Shown: piece by piece, positions 27,401 through 41,600 of the stretch | Numbering within the stretch: the first letter of the stretch is position 1 | Layout: every line of letters begins with the position of its first letter | Assembly: GCA_023846275.1 (NCBI GenBank) | Contig: CM043869.1 | Span: forward strand, 34,664,737 to 34,728,736 | Reading direction: 5' to 3' | Length of the DNA stretch: 64,000 nt | Origin: Vanilla planifolia | Taxonomy: Eukaryota > Streptophyta > Magnoliopsida > Asparagales > Orchidaceae | Notes under the pieces: model-generated | Database searches by the model: none | What the model was told of the DNA's origin: nothing | The model's input: the letters and a program-made list of their open reading frames with translations, nothing else | Translations under genes and position numbers: made by a program

Positions 27401-30400
27401 ATATATATAATTTTTACAATAAAATAATAGCATATAAATAAAATAAAAAAAATGATAAAATTTGCTATGAGCACCACCTAAGCTATGGAGATAATGAACT
27501 TGAAGAACAACAAAGGTGCACACACACAATTATTTATATATAGAAGAAAACAAAATCAAATTTAAGCCAGACATGAGTGGAGGGTATGAAGAGTTTTGTT
27601 GGAGGGAATTCAGGAGCTTGGCGAAGAGATAGGTGGTTATAAGAATAGAGGAAAAGAGAGAAAAAAAGCTAATTCAAGGAAAGAGAAGAGCTTTGGGACA
27701 AAAAAAGATTGCAAAGGTAAGAACTCTATTCATTATCCTTTCAAATCATTTGCATAAAGACTTAGAGTATGTGATATCAAGAGAATAAGTACAAAGAATC
27801 TTATACATTCAAACTTGCCAAAATCAAACTTGGAGAAGTTCCATGTTTTTTTTCATCGTTCGAACTATAAAACATTTCATAGAGTGATATTATAATTTTA
27901 ACTAATTAGATTGTTCCATTCATAAATCAAGACAATAGGCACCGAATTCAATATAAGAAATTGAAAATTCATTTAAAGTGGTGTAAAAAACTTTGTAACA
28001 ATTGCATAAAAGAAACAAGTCAAACATCCAATTCCAAGGATTGGATACACTAATTGTGGAAAAGGTTTTTTAATAAAGTTATTGTTAATTAAAGATAATT
28101 TTTTTCAAAACAAAATTGAAGTTACATTCAAGGGAATTCTTAGGGAGGAGATAGAATAAGGAAAAAAATTGTTAGGAATTTGAGGTTAATAGAATTTCTA
28201 TTGTCATTTATTGTATTATGTGTATATTGCATTGTCACCTATTATATTGAATTTAATACATGATTGGTTGGAAGCATGCTTGGATCATTACTTCGAAAAA
28301 TATGATATGGGCATCACATTTTGATTTTAAAAGTATGAATTAGAAACAAATCCTATATATTGAGCATGATGTAGCTCTTTATTATATTCTGAATTTGAAA
28401 GCAAAAGATGATATCAAATTCTTGTGTTGAGCTTAGAAAAAGGATGAGATGAAATGCAAAAGAATACATGACACTTGAAACTTGAAAAGTGGAAATCACA
28501 AGTCTTAGTTGGAATGTGAATATGATAAAATGAAAAATAGAAGACATGGTTTTGGAAATAAAAAGAAAATGGCTGTTTTTATTGTGCATCTTTTTGCTCC
28601 ATAGTTCAAGCTATGTGATTTGTTGAGACATAGACTTCCATTACTACAGGATTACTATATGAGATATTTAAGATTTAGTCCTCTAAATAGCAATGGCAAT
28701 CACTATAGCCCAAGCATGATATTGAGGCAAAGACCTCTACATAGTATGGACCATTATTTGAGATATTAAGACTTGGACCTCCAGGTGGCAGGGACTGCAA
28801 CAGGTTGCATGGATCACAAGAGAGAAACCTAGTTCCATAAATAAGAAAAGAAAAATAAACGGAAAATGTTGTTTATCATATCCGTCTTTCGAGTCTCTTG
28901 CTATAGATATTTAGGCACTTAGCATATCGTTATTACAATTTTACCTTTAGGTCAGAAATTGTTGAAATAATTATTTGAAGCATGCTTGTAATACTGTATT
29001 TATAGTTTTTATTTTATCTACTGAGTTTGTGAGACTTGCACCATATATACTATTGATTTTTCAAGTACTACATGGTTAAGTGGTGGGAATGGAGATGAGA
29101 GTTCTGGTCATTATTAGTTTCTAACTTTTTAGTTTCATTGAGAACAGATTTGTTGTATATTGTAGTTTCTAGGAGATTTTTACCTTTTTGTTTATATTAC
29201 GTTAGTTATATAGTTTGTTATTATCTATACATTTTACTTCAAACTAAGTTGGGAAAAAAAGAGGATTTTCACTTGCATACCAGGTTCTCTAAAGCATGAG
29301 TGAATCCATCAACCCCAATATGTTTTTATGATATGCTGTTTTTATTGCCCCTAATGCAGGTTGGGGTATGATAGTCTGCTTTGGTCTGAGGTGCACAGGT
29401 ATGCTTTTGGCGGACCGTGTAATCTTATTTCTATGCAGTGGCTCTACCCTGCCTTGCTTCTTTGTGCACTGTTCTTGATCTCATCTAAAAGGTTCAGTCC
29501 GAACTGGACTTGATTGATCTGTCCTGCTAGGCCACAAGGCTATTAAGCGATTCTTTCTCTGGCTTCCCCTCATTTCAAAGAATCGTCTTACCCACTGTCT
29601 GGATGTACATTAACACTAGTCCAACTCTTATTTTAGTGAACTTTCTCTGCTACGCTGGTGCTTTCCGTGTGTTATGGGCGACCAGTTTTTCTTTGGACAT
29701 GCAGTTCGTGCTACAGTTTATTGAACTATTATTGTGTAGTCCTCTTGGGGATGGAGCTGCACCAATGCTCAAACAACTTGCTAAGGAATGCACCTCGTGC
29801 ACATATTCCACTGCAGCTCTCTCTTAGTCCTATTGTTGAAAGATTAGTTTTTTGAGTGAAGTTCTAATAGTCACTCATAGTCTATTGCATGTAATTAGGA
29901 GTGTTTAATAAGACACTCAAATTATCTAAAATCTGTTTTAGAAGCTTATATATTAAGAGTTTAGATGATTTATTTAAGTTATTTTCCTAATTATCTAATT
30001 TCGTATTAAAGAAGTCAATATCTAAAAAACTTCTAATTCATGTTATAATTATTAGTATCATTTATTTTATAATTTATTATTTTTAAAAATTGAACAAAAT
30101 CTAAATAAACTTAAAATAGGCTTAAATAACATTAATAATCTTATGAGGACTCATTATTTAAATCTTTATCTATTTAATTTTATTTAGAATCAATTTTAAC
30201 TAAATAGATTTATGGAATTAAATGAATGCTCAACTTATTTAATAACCCTTAATTATAATGATCCTCCTCGAGTTTTGTCTTTTGGAGTGGTTGCCTTCCC
30301 ATTTTAATAGGCTCCTTGCAAGACTCTTGTTCCAACTTTTGTACATATTACCCCAGGAAAATATGGGCGACACTTTAGACAATCTACAAAAAATTAATGG

Positions 30401-33400
30401 GCCATTAGCACATGATTTCTCTATTCTATGTGTACTACGATATATTGGAATGCATACTTTGTTTTAATCTCAAAGCCAACATTCACTATGGATGTATCAC
30501 AAAAAAGAAGAAATAAGTAACAATGGTTAGGATAGTCCTTCATAAAAGAAGACAACATATGCATGATCATCTACTAAATCTCAGTCACATATTTTCAAAA
30601 ACCATGTCATCACAAAGAACTCTTCAATTGAGAATTTGGAAGTAAAAGATAAAATCTTACCTCAAAGCCTACCACAGGAAAATGGAATTTTGTTTCTTTA
30701 GGTTCTGCCTCTAAAATTTTTGAAGCTCTTGCAAACGAAGATATTGCGAGTCCATTCCATGAGACAATTACCTAATCACATAAATATTGTACCAAATTAA
30801 GATTCACATGCTTAATGCCTTTTATCTTTTAACACGATTGATATGATAAATTTTTAGTTTGGGCTTACTAAAACTATAAAGTCTAAAGCTATAACAGCAC
30901 ACAAGTTAAGTGATCAAGTACCCTAAATTTAAAAATATTTTTGTGAAGGATTAGCTTAACATAAAAGTTACAAACCATACAAAACTACACCATCCTTGTA
31001 AATTCTATAAAATTGCAACTTTTTAATTAAAGAATAAAAAATATGTACTAAAGTAATTCACCATATTTGTGTGCTCTGGAAATCAAGCATGGTGAAAAAC
31101 ATTGAAGGAGCATGGGGTAATATAGTTAAAAGTGGAAATGAGAACAATTTGTTATAAGTGGAGTCACTTGTAGCAATATAATGTAAACTAAATAATAATG
31201 AGCAACTTTTTGCCTTTATGTAGTTAGCTTTTGGTCAAACTTTGAACTACAGTAATGATAATTTTGCTAGCATGCTAGTGTATCAAAAATCATTTGATTT
31301 TGATATCAAAGTAAGTTATACCCAAAATACAAAATATGGGAGATTTGCTTAATTAGACAATTCAAAATAGGGATCCAAACATGGCAATAGAACAAGCTTT
31401 AAACCTTAGAAACAATCAAATGTTTTAATTTGCAAATGGACTATCCTATCCAAATGAGATTAAGTGGGCTTAAAATAATTTTCATAATTTGAAGCAAGGA
31501 AGTTAAATCTAAGGATTTATTTTAATTCAAATCTATCTAGTTTTAATGATGATTAAAGAATAGATAGAATATATAAAAGTTCTCTTACTTCAAACTATTA
31601 GATCTAAGATTAATAACCTAGATATCAACATTATCAAGATGTATCAAATCTATCACCATTTAACCTTGTCAGGTTGTTTGTAAAAAGAACCTAAAAGAGC
31701 CATGCTGTAATCAATATGGTTTTGGAATAAAAATCATTTTAGTGAAGTTTTTCTTAAAAAGAGATAGCAAGTTATAATCAATATGATTTTGGAACAAAAA
31801 TCATCTTGGTGAAGTTTTTCTTAAAAAGAGAAAGTTCAAGTGGTTAAACCTAAAGAGGGGACTAACCCTCTTGGCCTATTCCCCTACTATATCTTTTTTT
31901 AGCACATAGAACATGACATGAATCTAAATTATTATGTAGAATGAAAAATGTAATATTCGTATAATTGTTGTTGTTAAGTATAATGTTACAAAGGTGCTAT
32001 GAAACCTTGCATTAAGGATGGGCAACAAGTAATAATATATGCATAAATTGCATAGATACCTATTCACATATTATGGCTACTTCTTGCACGTGTTATGAAA
32101 AAGATTGAGAGGAGAATAATTTTATGAGCTCTTCTAAGGATGCTTCTAGTGCGAGTTATGAATAAAATTGAGTGAAGCATAATTTTATGTGCTCTTTTAG
32201 AAGAGTGCAAACATTTCAAATGTGGATATTTACTGGAGCAATAGATAACAAAGTTGACATGATTTTTTAAAAATCGGTTAAGATGATTTTGCAATTATGG
32301 CACAAACACACAGATGTGTAGCAAACAAGACTTGTCAAGAAATCATGCTTTAATGTGATCACATGGTGATTAGTTTTAAAGATTATATCAGAAGAAAATT
32401 ACAACTGAAAAGAATAAGAAAAGAAGAACATACACAAGAAAATTGTAGATTTCTTTCTTGTCCTCTCAAATTACTATAATTGTGTTGCCACAAACCATTA
32501 TAAGAGTGAAACTATGAGAGAACCTTATAACCTTTTTCTAAGCCCTAGTGAAAATTTAAAGAGTGACAGTTTTTTTGAGTTTGGATTTTCATCTAACTCT
32601 GTCTTTCATTTATGTTGTGGTTTTCTCTACATGGGTTTTATTTTATCCTTTTTTCAATCATATGTTATGAATTATGCTATTTTAGGTGACTAATGAGTTT
32701 GTTGTATGCATGAAGTTCATCTTTGGATTATCACGAGGAATTCATCAATACATCAAGTGAGATTTATGGTATTTGCATTCCCAACAATTGATATTACAAC
32801 AACTACATTTAGAAATTGGGGGCAAAGAGTTTCTTTTATAGCATGGTGTTCTTGTTCAAAGTCAAGATTGACAAGATCGATGGCAACCATTTTATCTTCT
32901 AAAAGATGTGGATTAAGGACATGCCCTATCAAAAGAATTTGTAACAACTATTATTTGGACAAACACTTGGGTTCATGAAGCAAGAATAATAGAACTTGCT
33001 TGATTGTTAAGCTTTGGTAGTGGTGCGGTTTACATTTGCAAAGAATGTAGCTTTTAATGCCACTAAGGAGGCAACCACCAAATGTTAGAAGAAATATGCA
33101 TAAGAAGCACTTCATATGAAACACAGTTCCTTTGATGCAATAGTTATTTTATATGCAAATGTTAGAAGGAGCTTGCATCATGGATCAAATTAATGGGTTT
33201 AGTGTGATAATCACATAGTTGAAGTTGCAATGCACAATTCCATTAGTCACTAAAAGCTAAAGTTATAAGAAGTACAAAACTTGATTCTAGGCTAAGACAT
33301 AAGGCATAAATAGTTAGGAAAATCATCTAATTCTGTTTTAATTAAGGCATAGGACAAAGCATATAATGCAAGCATGCTAGCATAGATAAGTAAAAATCCA

Positions 33401-35515
33401 AGAGTCGTGGAGCATCACGATTGAAGGATTTAGCATGTTGAAACTACGATAATAAGAGACATTTGAAGAAGGCTTGAAAAGCCCCAAAAGAGCAATGTCA
33501 TCAAAAGTAGGACGAGAGTACATCCACAAATATAATGGTCGATAACATAGAAGATGGTTTAGTACTTAGCATTAATAGCTTAATAGCTTGATTGAGTCAT
33601 GGATTTTTAACTCAAGTGCATTAATCAATTCAATAAAATTTAGAGAATTGCTACACTATTTTGTAGCAAGAAATTATGACAAAATGCACTTAAGATTGTT
33701 TGGACGTTTGTCTTAAGCACATGATAACTCTGAGCATAAGGACAAATTTGATAGAAAAATTGTATAGTGATACTTCATTGGATATGACAAATAATTTTGT
33801 CAACTATTTCTAAGATCCCATAGGACTAACATTATGTTCGACAAAGAACAATGGTACAAGGTTCAATATGCCTTTCAAGATTTTATTTCTAAATTTCTAT
33901 GGCAGCCATTTCTCATAGGAACTTACTTGTTTTATGACACAAGACAACAAGAAAAAAATTATGCACGAGGTCAACAAACTCTTGCAAGCACGATTCATTT
34001 GAAAAGTTAAATGTCCAAATTTCTTAGACAACAATGTCGATGTCAAGAGAAAGCAATAGAAATCAGAAGACACGTGTTAACTTCATCATCAATAACATTT
34101 TCCCAAAAGACAATTATAAGTTTATGAATGTTGAAAACCTCATGGATTCCATAACAGGTTATTCAATAGTTAGGGAATCCTATTTATGAAGCATGAAGAG
34201 CAAATGAAGCATATGTAGCTAATGAATTCTTGAAAAACCAAGTTATATATCATGAAGGGATTCCAGAAGAACTAAGTTACATGACATGATGTGACTCCCT
34301 TCCTTATTTATTTCATCTCATCATCACTATTGTTCAAATGAATTGGCTTGTTAGAAAAGTCTTATTCTATGTATAAGATCTATCTCATTTTGTGAAATGG
34401 ACCCATAAAAGAATGAGATTTGTTCTCGTGAAAATTATCAAAAAATTAGGTTTGAAAAAGAACCAAAATCTCCCATGTTTCAACAAAAGAAGCATGAACC
34501 TCTCCAATTAGGAAAAGAATAGTGATCGCTAAATGATGGTGTACAATATCACTCATCCAAAGGTCCCTCGTTTTTGGGTCCAATCCTCTACGAAAACTCA
34601 TAAATTCTACATATTTTGCCCAATTCAAGGTGAAAAAAGGGTTGCTCCCTCAGAAAAAATGGAATCTTCACCTAAATAAATGCGTTGCGAAAGGACAGAA
34701 CTTAATTGGAAAGCCACAGTTCAATTTCGACCTGGATGCTTTCAGGATGCCCTTGACAACCAAAGAATAGCAATCGCTTTTCCTTGTGTAGATCTTATTT
34801 CAATAGGAACTTGACAAGTTGATCCGCTTACACGTCTTGCTTTTCCAGTTCCCTAAAAGGGGCCTCACACTAGAAAGGCCCCAATTTCGGAAAGGGAGAA
34901 GTAAATTAATATAGATACAAAAATTTTAAGAAAATTTAAATTGTTTCTTTGCCCACATTATTAATTAGAAGATTTAGCTATTTAATTTTTAAAATATGTA
35001 CAATTTATTCTAAAAAATACAGTTTTTCTATTTGTTCATGTGAACAATCAACATCCATTCCATGAGATGCTTATAAACACTTGAAATGAAGAATAGAATA
35101 AACAAAACAGTATTACCTTATCATCTAGATGTGGCCTAGGTCGATGACAGCGTGCTTCAAAAAGCTTCTTTCTGCAAATCCCAAGAATATGAGCATACTC
35201 ATCAACAGCCATACCCAACTTTGATGCACAGGACAACACATCTTTGCTTTCGAAAAGCACATTTTGTCCTTTGAATTCATGATGAGGATCACTCTTACTA
35301 GAAAGATCACAATTTCCTGAAACTTTGACATAATAATGAGTCTTGAACAAATCAGCATGATCTCCTAGCACTTCATCAACCTAAAAGTAAATACATACAA
35401 GTAATTAAAAAATTGATAAATTAAAAGTCAATCAACAGTGTAATGCAAATCTCCAAATTTTACTAGAGCATAAGTGAGTGCCAATGAGTAGTAAATTAAT
35501 TTAGCCATAATTTAG

Positions 35516-35608
<93 letters not shown>

Positions 35609-38600
35609 CTATGATGCAATTCAAGTCAATTTCAGAAAATAAAGAACTACAACTGAATTCCAACTAGATGTCAGCATAAGCATGAAATAACTTAAATAAG
35701 ACAAAATAAGCATCAAAGTTCACTCCAGAGATCTTTACTGCATTCACAGAGTTTTCTAACATATAATTGGAATGAAGCAAGATACTAATCTGAAAATCTT
35801 ATTAGTAGAAAACACAATCAAGTTGCAGTTTGTCATTCTTTCCTTTTTTGAGTCATAGATTTGAGAAAGTACTTCGGACATTCCACAAAGGCTATTTGAT
35901 CAAGTATTGTTTTTTGCCTATTTTGAGTTTAATATGTTTGTTTGCATTGATGTTGTCAATAAATCTTTTGTAATTTGAGAAGAATAAGAAATTGTTGATT
36001 CAATCTTAATCTTTATAAGGGTTGCACAATATTTATGGAGCCTTTACATAAGTATTCAAGAAAAGAAATAAGATTTTTGCCAGGCTCAAGATGTTGGACG
36101 TCAAGGAGGAAATAAATTCAATTTCAAACTTTTCAAACATACTTATTCTCATCTACTCTACAAAAGAGTCTTGGGTTTTTCCCACTAACCTTCCTGATTT
36201 GCTTCAACCCATGACTTGAAAAGAATGCAATATTGTTCTGAATCTTCTACACTCAAGCTAATGCATAAGTTTTATACAATCCTAGCATACCATCTCTTCA
36301 AAGCTTGATTTAGAAAGGTTCCTTGCTAAAATATCTACTTGTTTGATAAGAATACATGTCACATACACTTTGCCATTCTCAATTTTTTATTTGATGAAAT
36401 ATTTGTTAATTTTCACATACTTAGTTCTACCATGATAGACAAGATAATGCATGATGTTGACCATAGTCGTGTTATCACAAGAATTCTATATTGAGTTTTC
36501 CAGGTTGACTTTTAATTATTCTAGAATTGTCTCATAGCCAAATTCCAATACAAATTCTTCGTGCAATTGCTCTATGCTCGTCTTCCACACTACTTGCCAC
36601 AATTAGGTATTTTTGGCATCCTTATGTCACAAGGTTGCCCCGTACATGCATGCAATATCTAACTGTTTACCATTTATTAATAATAAATATTGCTTGATCT
36701 ACATCAGTAAATATCTCAACCAATTTGCTTTCATTTTTCTTAAATAAAAGCCCTTTTGTTGGTGTTCTAATGAGAAACCTCACAATTCTATGAGTAGCTT
36801 ACTAATGCCATTCCCTCAAAAGAATGTATGCATTAACTTAGAACACTCACAACACAAGGCAATATCCAATAAATAGATTAGTTTCTCTACTAAATGTGAA
36901 TATCATTTTCGGTCAACTTGATTGCTACTTCTTTAGTCTTAAGTAGCTGTTTTGGTTCTTTAGGGATCTCAGCACTCTTGCAACCAATGACCCCCACATC
37001 TTTTAAAAGATCCATAGTATAGTTTGTCAAAGAGAGAGAGAGTGATCCAATGTTGATTCTAATCACTAGTATGCCCATAAAGTATCTAAGGTTTCCTAGG
37101 TTTGTGAGCTCAAATATTTGACTTAAGTGTTCAGGCACTTGATTTCTTCTAGATCTTCACCTACAAAAATGATGTTATCAACATATATAATAACCATTGC
37201 AAGTTTATCATCTTCCAAGTTTTTCAAAAATAGAGTAAGATTGGGTTGGAAGTGTATCCATTGCTTTCGATTAGTGTAGAAAACTTATCAAACCAGGCCC
37301 TAGTTTTAGTCCATCAAGAAATACTCAATCAACAAAGCTTTCCTTTTTAGCTTCAAATCCTAGAAGAATATCCATAGATACCCGTCTTATATGTTACCAT
37401 TGAGGAATGCATTCTTTACTTCATGTCAGAGAAGCACTTAATATAAATTACTAGCTAAGGATGATTCTCATAGTGTTAAGGTTTGGCAATAGAAACAAAT
37501 GCCACTTCATAACCTGAACCAAAGATTTTTGCAAGTTCTTCACTCCCATTTTTCATTTGTTTGAATGTAAACACCCATTGCATCTAATTAGTCTCTTATT
37601 TTATAGTAGGATAATGATTTTTTAAGTATCATTTCTTTTGAGAGAATCTAATTCTTCATTTATAGCTTGTTAGCACACTTATTTCTCAAGAGCTTCTTGC
37701 AAGTTAATGGGAAACTTGGCCTAGGATATATTGTTTATAATAGCTTTTCATAAGATAATATTTGGATATAAGATGTTAAGTACATGTTACCCTTTTACAA
37801 CAATTGGATGGTTTTTCTGATTATGTTGTAATTCAAATAAATCTATACACTATAATTCATTGTATTTTATAGTGTTTTCATGCATGTATAAACTGGTCAC
37901 CGGTTTGGATTCTTGGCAATGGAAGGTATCAATTTTCGTTACTAGGTGGAGGTCATCTCTAAGAATAAAATTTCTAAAATTCTATTTGAATCCAACTATG
38001 AATGGGTTATTATTGGTACAATAGCTTTCTCAAAAAGTAAAGAAATAGGAAATAAATGTTACATTTGTTTTAATTGGTTTAATAGGAGGTTGAAGACACC
38101 CCAAGCCTCCTCTATGCTTAAATGCTCCCTTGACGAGGAATCGAGCAAAAGAAGGGTGAAGATTAAAAAACATACTAGCTCTAGATAGAAAAACATGCTT
38201 AGGCATAAAAGAGTAGCACTTGTAACCTTTTTGGATTAGACAATAGCAAACAAAGATACACTTACATGCCTTGGATTAAGTTTAGATAGGTTAGAATTAT
38301 GTGCACGAACAAAGATAATACATTCAAATATTTTTAGAGGTTAGTAAGAATTGTGTGTACGAATAAAAAAAATACATCCAAATATTTTTTAGAGGTTATG
38401 TAAACGAAGGGGATATATATGGATAAGTCTAATGTAAGATGAAAGGTGGTATTTGGAATGATAGCACACAATAAGGCATGCAATTTATTAAGAAGAATGT
38501 TGTCAACATGGTTTCTTCCAACAAATGTTTTGGGATGTTCATTGCAAAGATAAGAGATCTATTAACTTCTAATAGATAACGGTTCCTTTTTCTTGCTACT

Positions 38601-41600
38601 CCATTTTGTTGCGAAGTAATAAGAAATGAGCTTTGGTGAATAATGCCCTATGTTGAAAAGTGGTATATTAAGATCAAATTGAAGAATTTTTTATCATTGT
38701 TAGCTCAAATGGATTGGATATCAATTTTGAACAAATTGTTTTCAAACAAGAGCAAGGCATGAAAGGTTTTTGTAGTTTTGAATTTCTTTTTGAGGAAATA
38801 TACCCAACAAACTTGGTGTAGTCATCCATGAAAGTATCAAGTTTTTGATATATTTTTCACAAGACATGCCCCTTAATATTACTATATATAGTGTAAATGG
38901 CTTTGAAGTTTATTGGGAAATGATTACGAAGTATGCTTTGCAAATTGGCAAACTTCACTTGTAAACCAAGATGGATCTTTGTTCACAAATAAATTGAGCA
39001 ATAAATGTTAAAGATAAGAAATAAGTTTGGATGGCTAAGCCTATTATGCCACACCATGTGATCATCATTTTTAAAAATAAAAAAGTTTGACGAATTTGAT
39101 TTATTCTGAAAGTCATTATTTATGTAGTACAACTTGAGCTCAATTTTAGTATTGCCAATCATCCTTGTTGATGAAGATTTCATAATTAACATTAAATTTT
39201 GCTAAACAATCATGGTCTTTTTGTTAATGTACTAATTGATATAAATTACAACATAACTTATGAACATGGAGGACAAAATGAAATATGAGAGTTTTAATTA
39301 ATCCAATAAAGCCTCTACTAACCACAAGAGAGAATGATTTATTTACTTTTCTTACCTATTATTGACCATGATACCAAGTGTAAGAATGGAATAAGGATGA
39401 ATTATTCATCATATGGCCAGAGGCTTTCACATCAAAGATCCATGAAATAGCACCTATAAGGAGGACTTTACCTAATGTGATAAGAGCACTTGCAGTGTTG
39501 CTAAAGCTTAATGAGATTGTTAACTGAGTCGCAAGTTGACACAGTTGCTAAAATTAAGGTTTGATTAAGTGAACATTTCTCTGATATCGTTCTTTTGTTT
39601 TAACTTCTATAGTTATATGAGCAACGTTTTTATCTATAATTCTCTTAAATTCCAAAAAAGGTCTTTTGTAGATCTAAAAGCATGTCTCGTATACATGTCC
39701 AAGTTTGCAAAAATTGACACACTATGGTTAATCTCCAAGCTTATTTGTGTTAAAGTTACCATATTTTTTTTTTAATAAGATTCCCCTAGAGAACATTTCA
39801 CTTGTGTTTAGTGATTTGTCACTAGCAAAGTTTAAGAGAGTTATCTCCTTTTCCCTCTCAGCATGACCCATTTTCAAATACCCTTGCATATAAATTCAAC
39901 AATGACTTCAACAATCAACAATAAAGGTCTTCTTCCAAGGATTTTTTTCATGCACTTCATCATATTCTCATTTAAGACTAACAAGGGATTCATACAATCA
40001 TTCTTTGTTAATATATTGCTTGAACTTAATGTACTCTTTCACATCTTCCAAGTCAATTTCATAGAATAGATATAGTTTCTATCATAAAATTTTAACATTG
40101 TTATAATACAAGGTTTAATCCAAATTTTCTTACCTAATGTCCTTGAGTTTTAGTTTACTATCAAAAACTTGCAAACATTTCCAAGGTTAGAAAAGTTTTC
40201 TTCAACAACATCTCACATGACTTGGTCAACTTGCCAAAGGGACGGGTATGGCTAATTCTTAATTCTATTTAATTAACAAGAGACACCATCACAATGGATT
40301 TGTTCAACTACTTGGTTGCATGGGTGAGATCTTCCATGATGAGTTTCTAAATGTATTAGGACATATGTCTCATCTTTCCTCTTCTCCAAATAAGTTGTAA
40401 GAACATATTGGAACCATTTAAGAAATCTCATACCGTCTTACTTGTGGTTGGCGATTTGCAAAGATGATCTACCACTATAATGCTAGGTGATAGGAATAGC
40501 AAGAATGACACCATAGTACTCGGGCCCATGACTAATGTGATGAAGGAATTGACTCTAGCAAAGCCTATCCAAGTTCATCTATAGCTGATTCCTATTCACC
40601 AAAATAGAAGGCAATAAGGCTTGGGATTGATGGAGGCCTACATAAAAGGCAAAGACAAGTTTACACTCAACAAATGAATAAGGATGAAGGAGGATCCCAC
40701 ATAGTAAGAAACTATAGAAGATGAATGACCGAGAGATCTCGCCAATGAAGAGAAAAAAAATCAAGAGCTTTGATCGGAAGCCAGCAAAACTGCTAAAACA
40801 AGAAGCAAGATTGATGATTTCACCAAAAAAAGGTGTGACGAAACACTCAAGATGATTGCCTGGATACGATACTATATAATCTGAGAGGAATTAGAAATTA
40901 TTAATTAAATGTTAATCTTTATACGGTGAATACATAGTAATTATCAAAACTTTATATAAATATTTAAGAAAAGAAATGTTATTTTATCACATATTAAAGA
41001 GATGAGACATCAAGAAGGAAAAAAATTCAATTGCAATCTTTCCATATATATTTTGTTCTTTTAATTCACAAGTTCTTTATGTTTTCCAACTAGCCTTTTT
41101 TATTTGCTTTAGCCACCAGCTTGAAAAATAAAAATTTAAATGTTGTCATAAATCTTATAAATCTTTCATAATTCTTTATTCATTCCCTTATTATACAATC
41201 CATGTATTATGCATTATTAAGTTGTAACTTTTTCTTGGTACATAGAATTTTAAAAATTCTTCTATTAGCATATTATATAAGAAACTCAACACACATAAAC
41301 ATTTACCTTATGATCTTCTAAAAATTATGATATTTCCTACTAGTTCTTTGCATACATCGATCTAAGTATTAAAATAAGAAATTTCACACTAATATATTGA
41401 GGGAAATTTCTTCTAAAAGAAAATAGTTTATTGATAAATGAAAACATTTGTTGAGATGAGTTCTCTTCTATAGATGTGAAGTCCCCTACACTATCAAGTT
41501 AGAAGCTCTAAGGAATGCATTGGGAACACCACAAATTAGAATGCAAATTATTTGCCCATATTTCTCTCCAAATCTTGCCAACAACATGCAAATCATGTAC

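Larger units (their letters stand above)
35969..41206 (-). mobile_element. Ty1/copia LTR retrotransposon, near full length but dead
   Basis: About 5.2 kb, minus strand (same sense as the gene). Diverged LTRs at 35969-36287 and 40875-41206. The primer-binding site, read on the minus strand directly after the right LTR, is TAGTATCGTATCCA (tRNA-iMet type, 10 of 14 matches to TGGTATCAGAGCCA); a PPT-like GAAGAGATGGTA precedes the left LTR, whose start is TGCTAGG. Decayed domains from 5': protease [14 protein letters not shown] (39.4 kb; DSGA changed to DVKA); GAG-pre-integrase [13 protein letters not shown] (~39.03 kb); integrase zone 38.0-39.0 kb with a ~54-bp local duplication (38293-38402); [11 protein letters not shown] at 37.16-37.19 kb and [15 protein letters not shown] (37.09 kb); RNase [14 protein letters not shown] and HGRTKYVKI (36.4-36.5 kb). 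Target-site duplication not found. Confidence 0.85.

Noticed and set aside
34446..34628. psaA piece as a living gene or as mitochondrial
   Set aside because: One-base deletion and truncated ends; the adjoining rps7 matches the plastid, not the mitochondrial, version.
35048..35116. Read-through of exon 5 giving ...[10 protein letters not shown] as a continuation of the protein
   Set aside because: The frame stops at once, possible introns would be under 50 nt, and a full matching exon ([17 protein letters not shown]) with good splice sites is at 30661-30771.
36890..37138. 82-codon frame as a host gene
   Set aside because: It is copia RT ([15 protein letters not shown]) within an LTR-bounded dead element.
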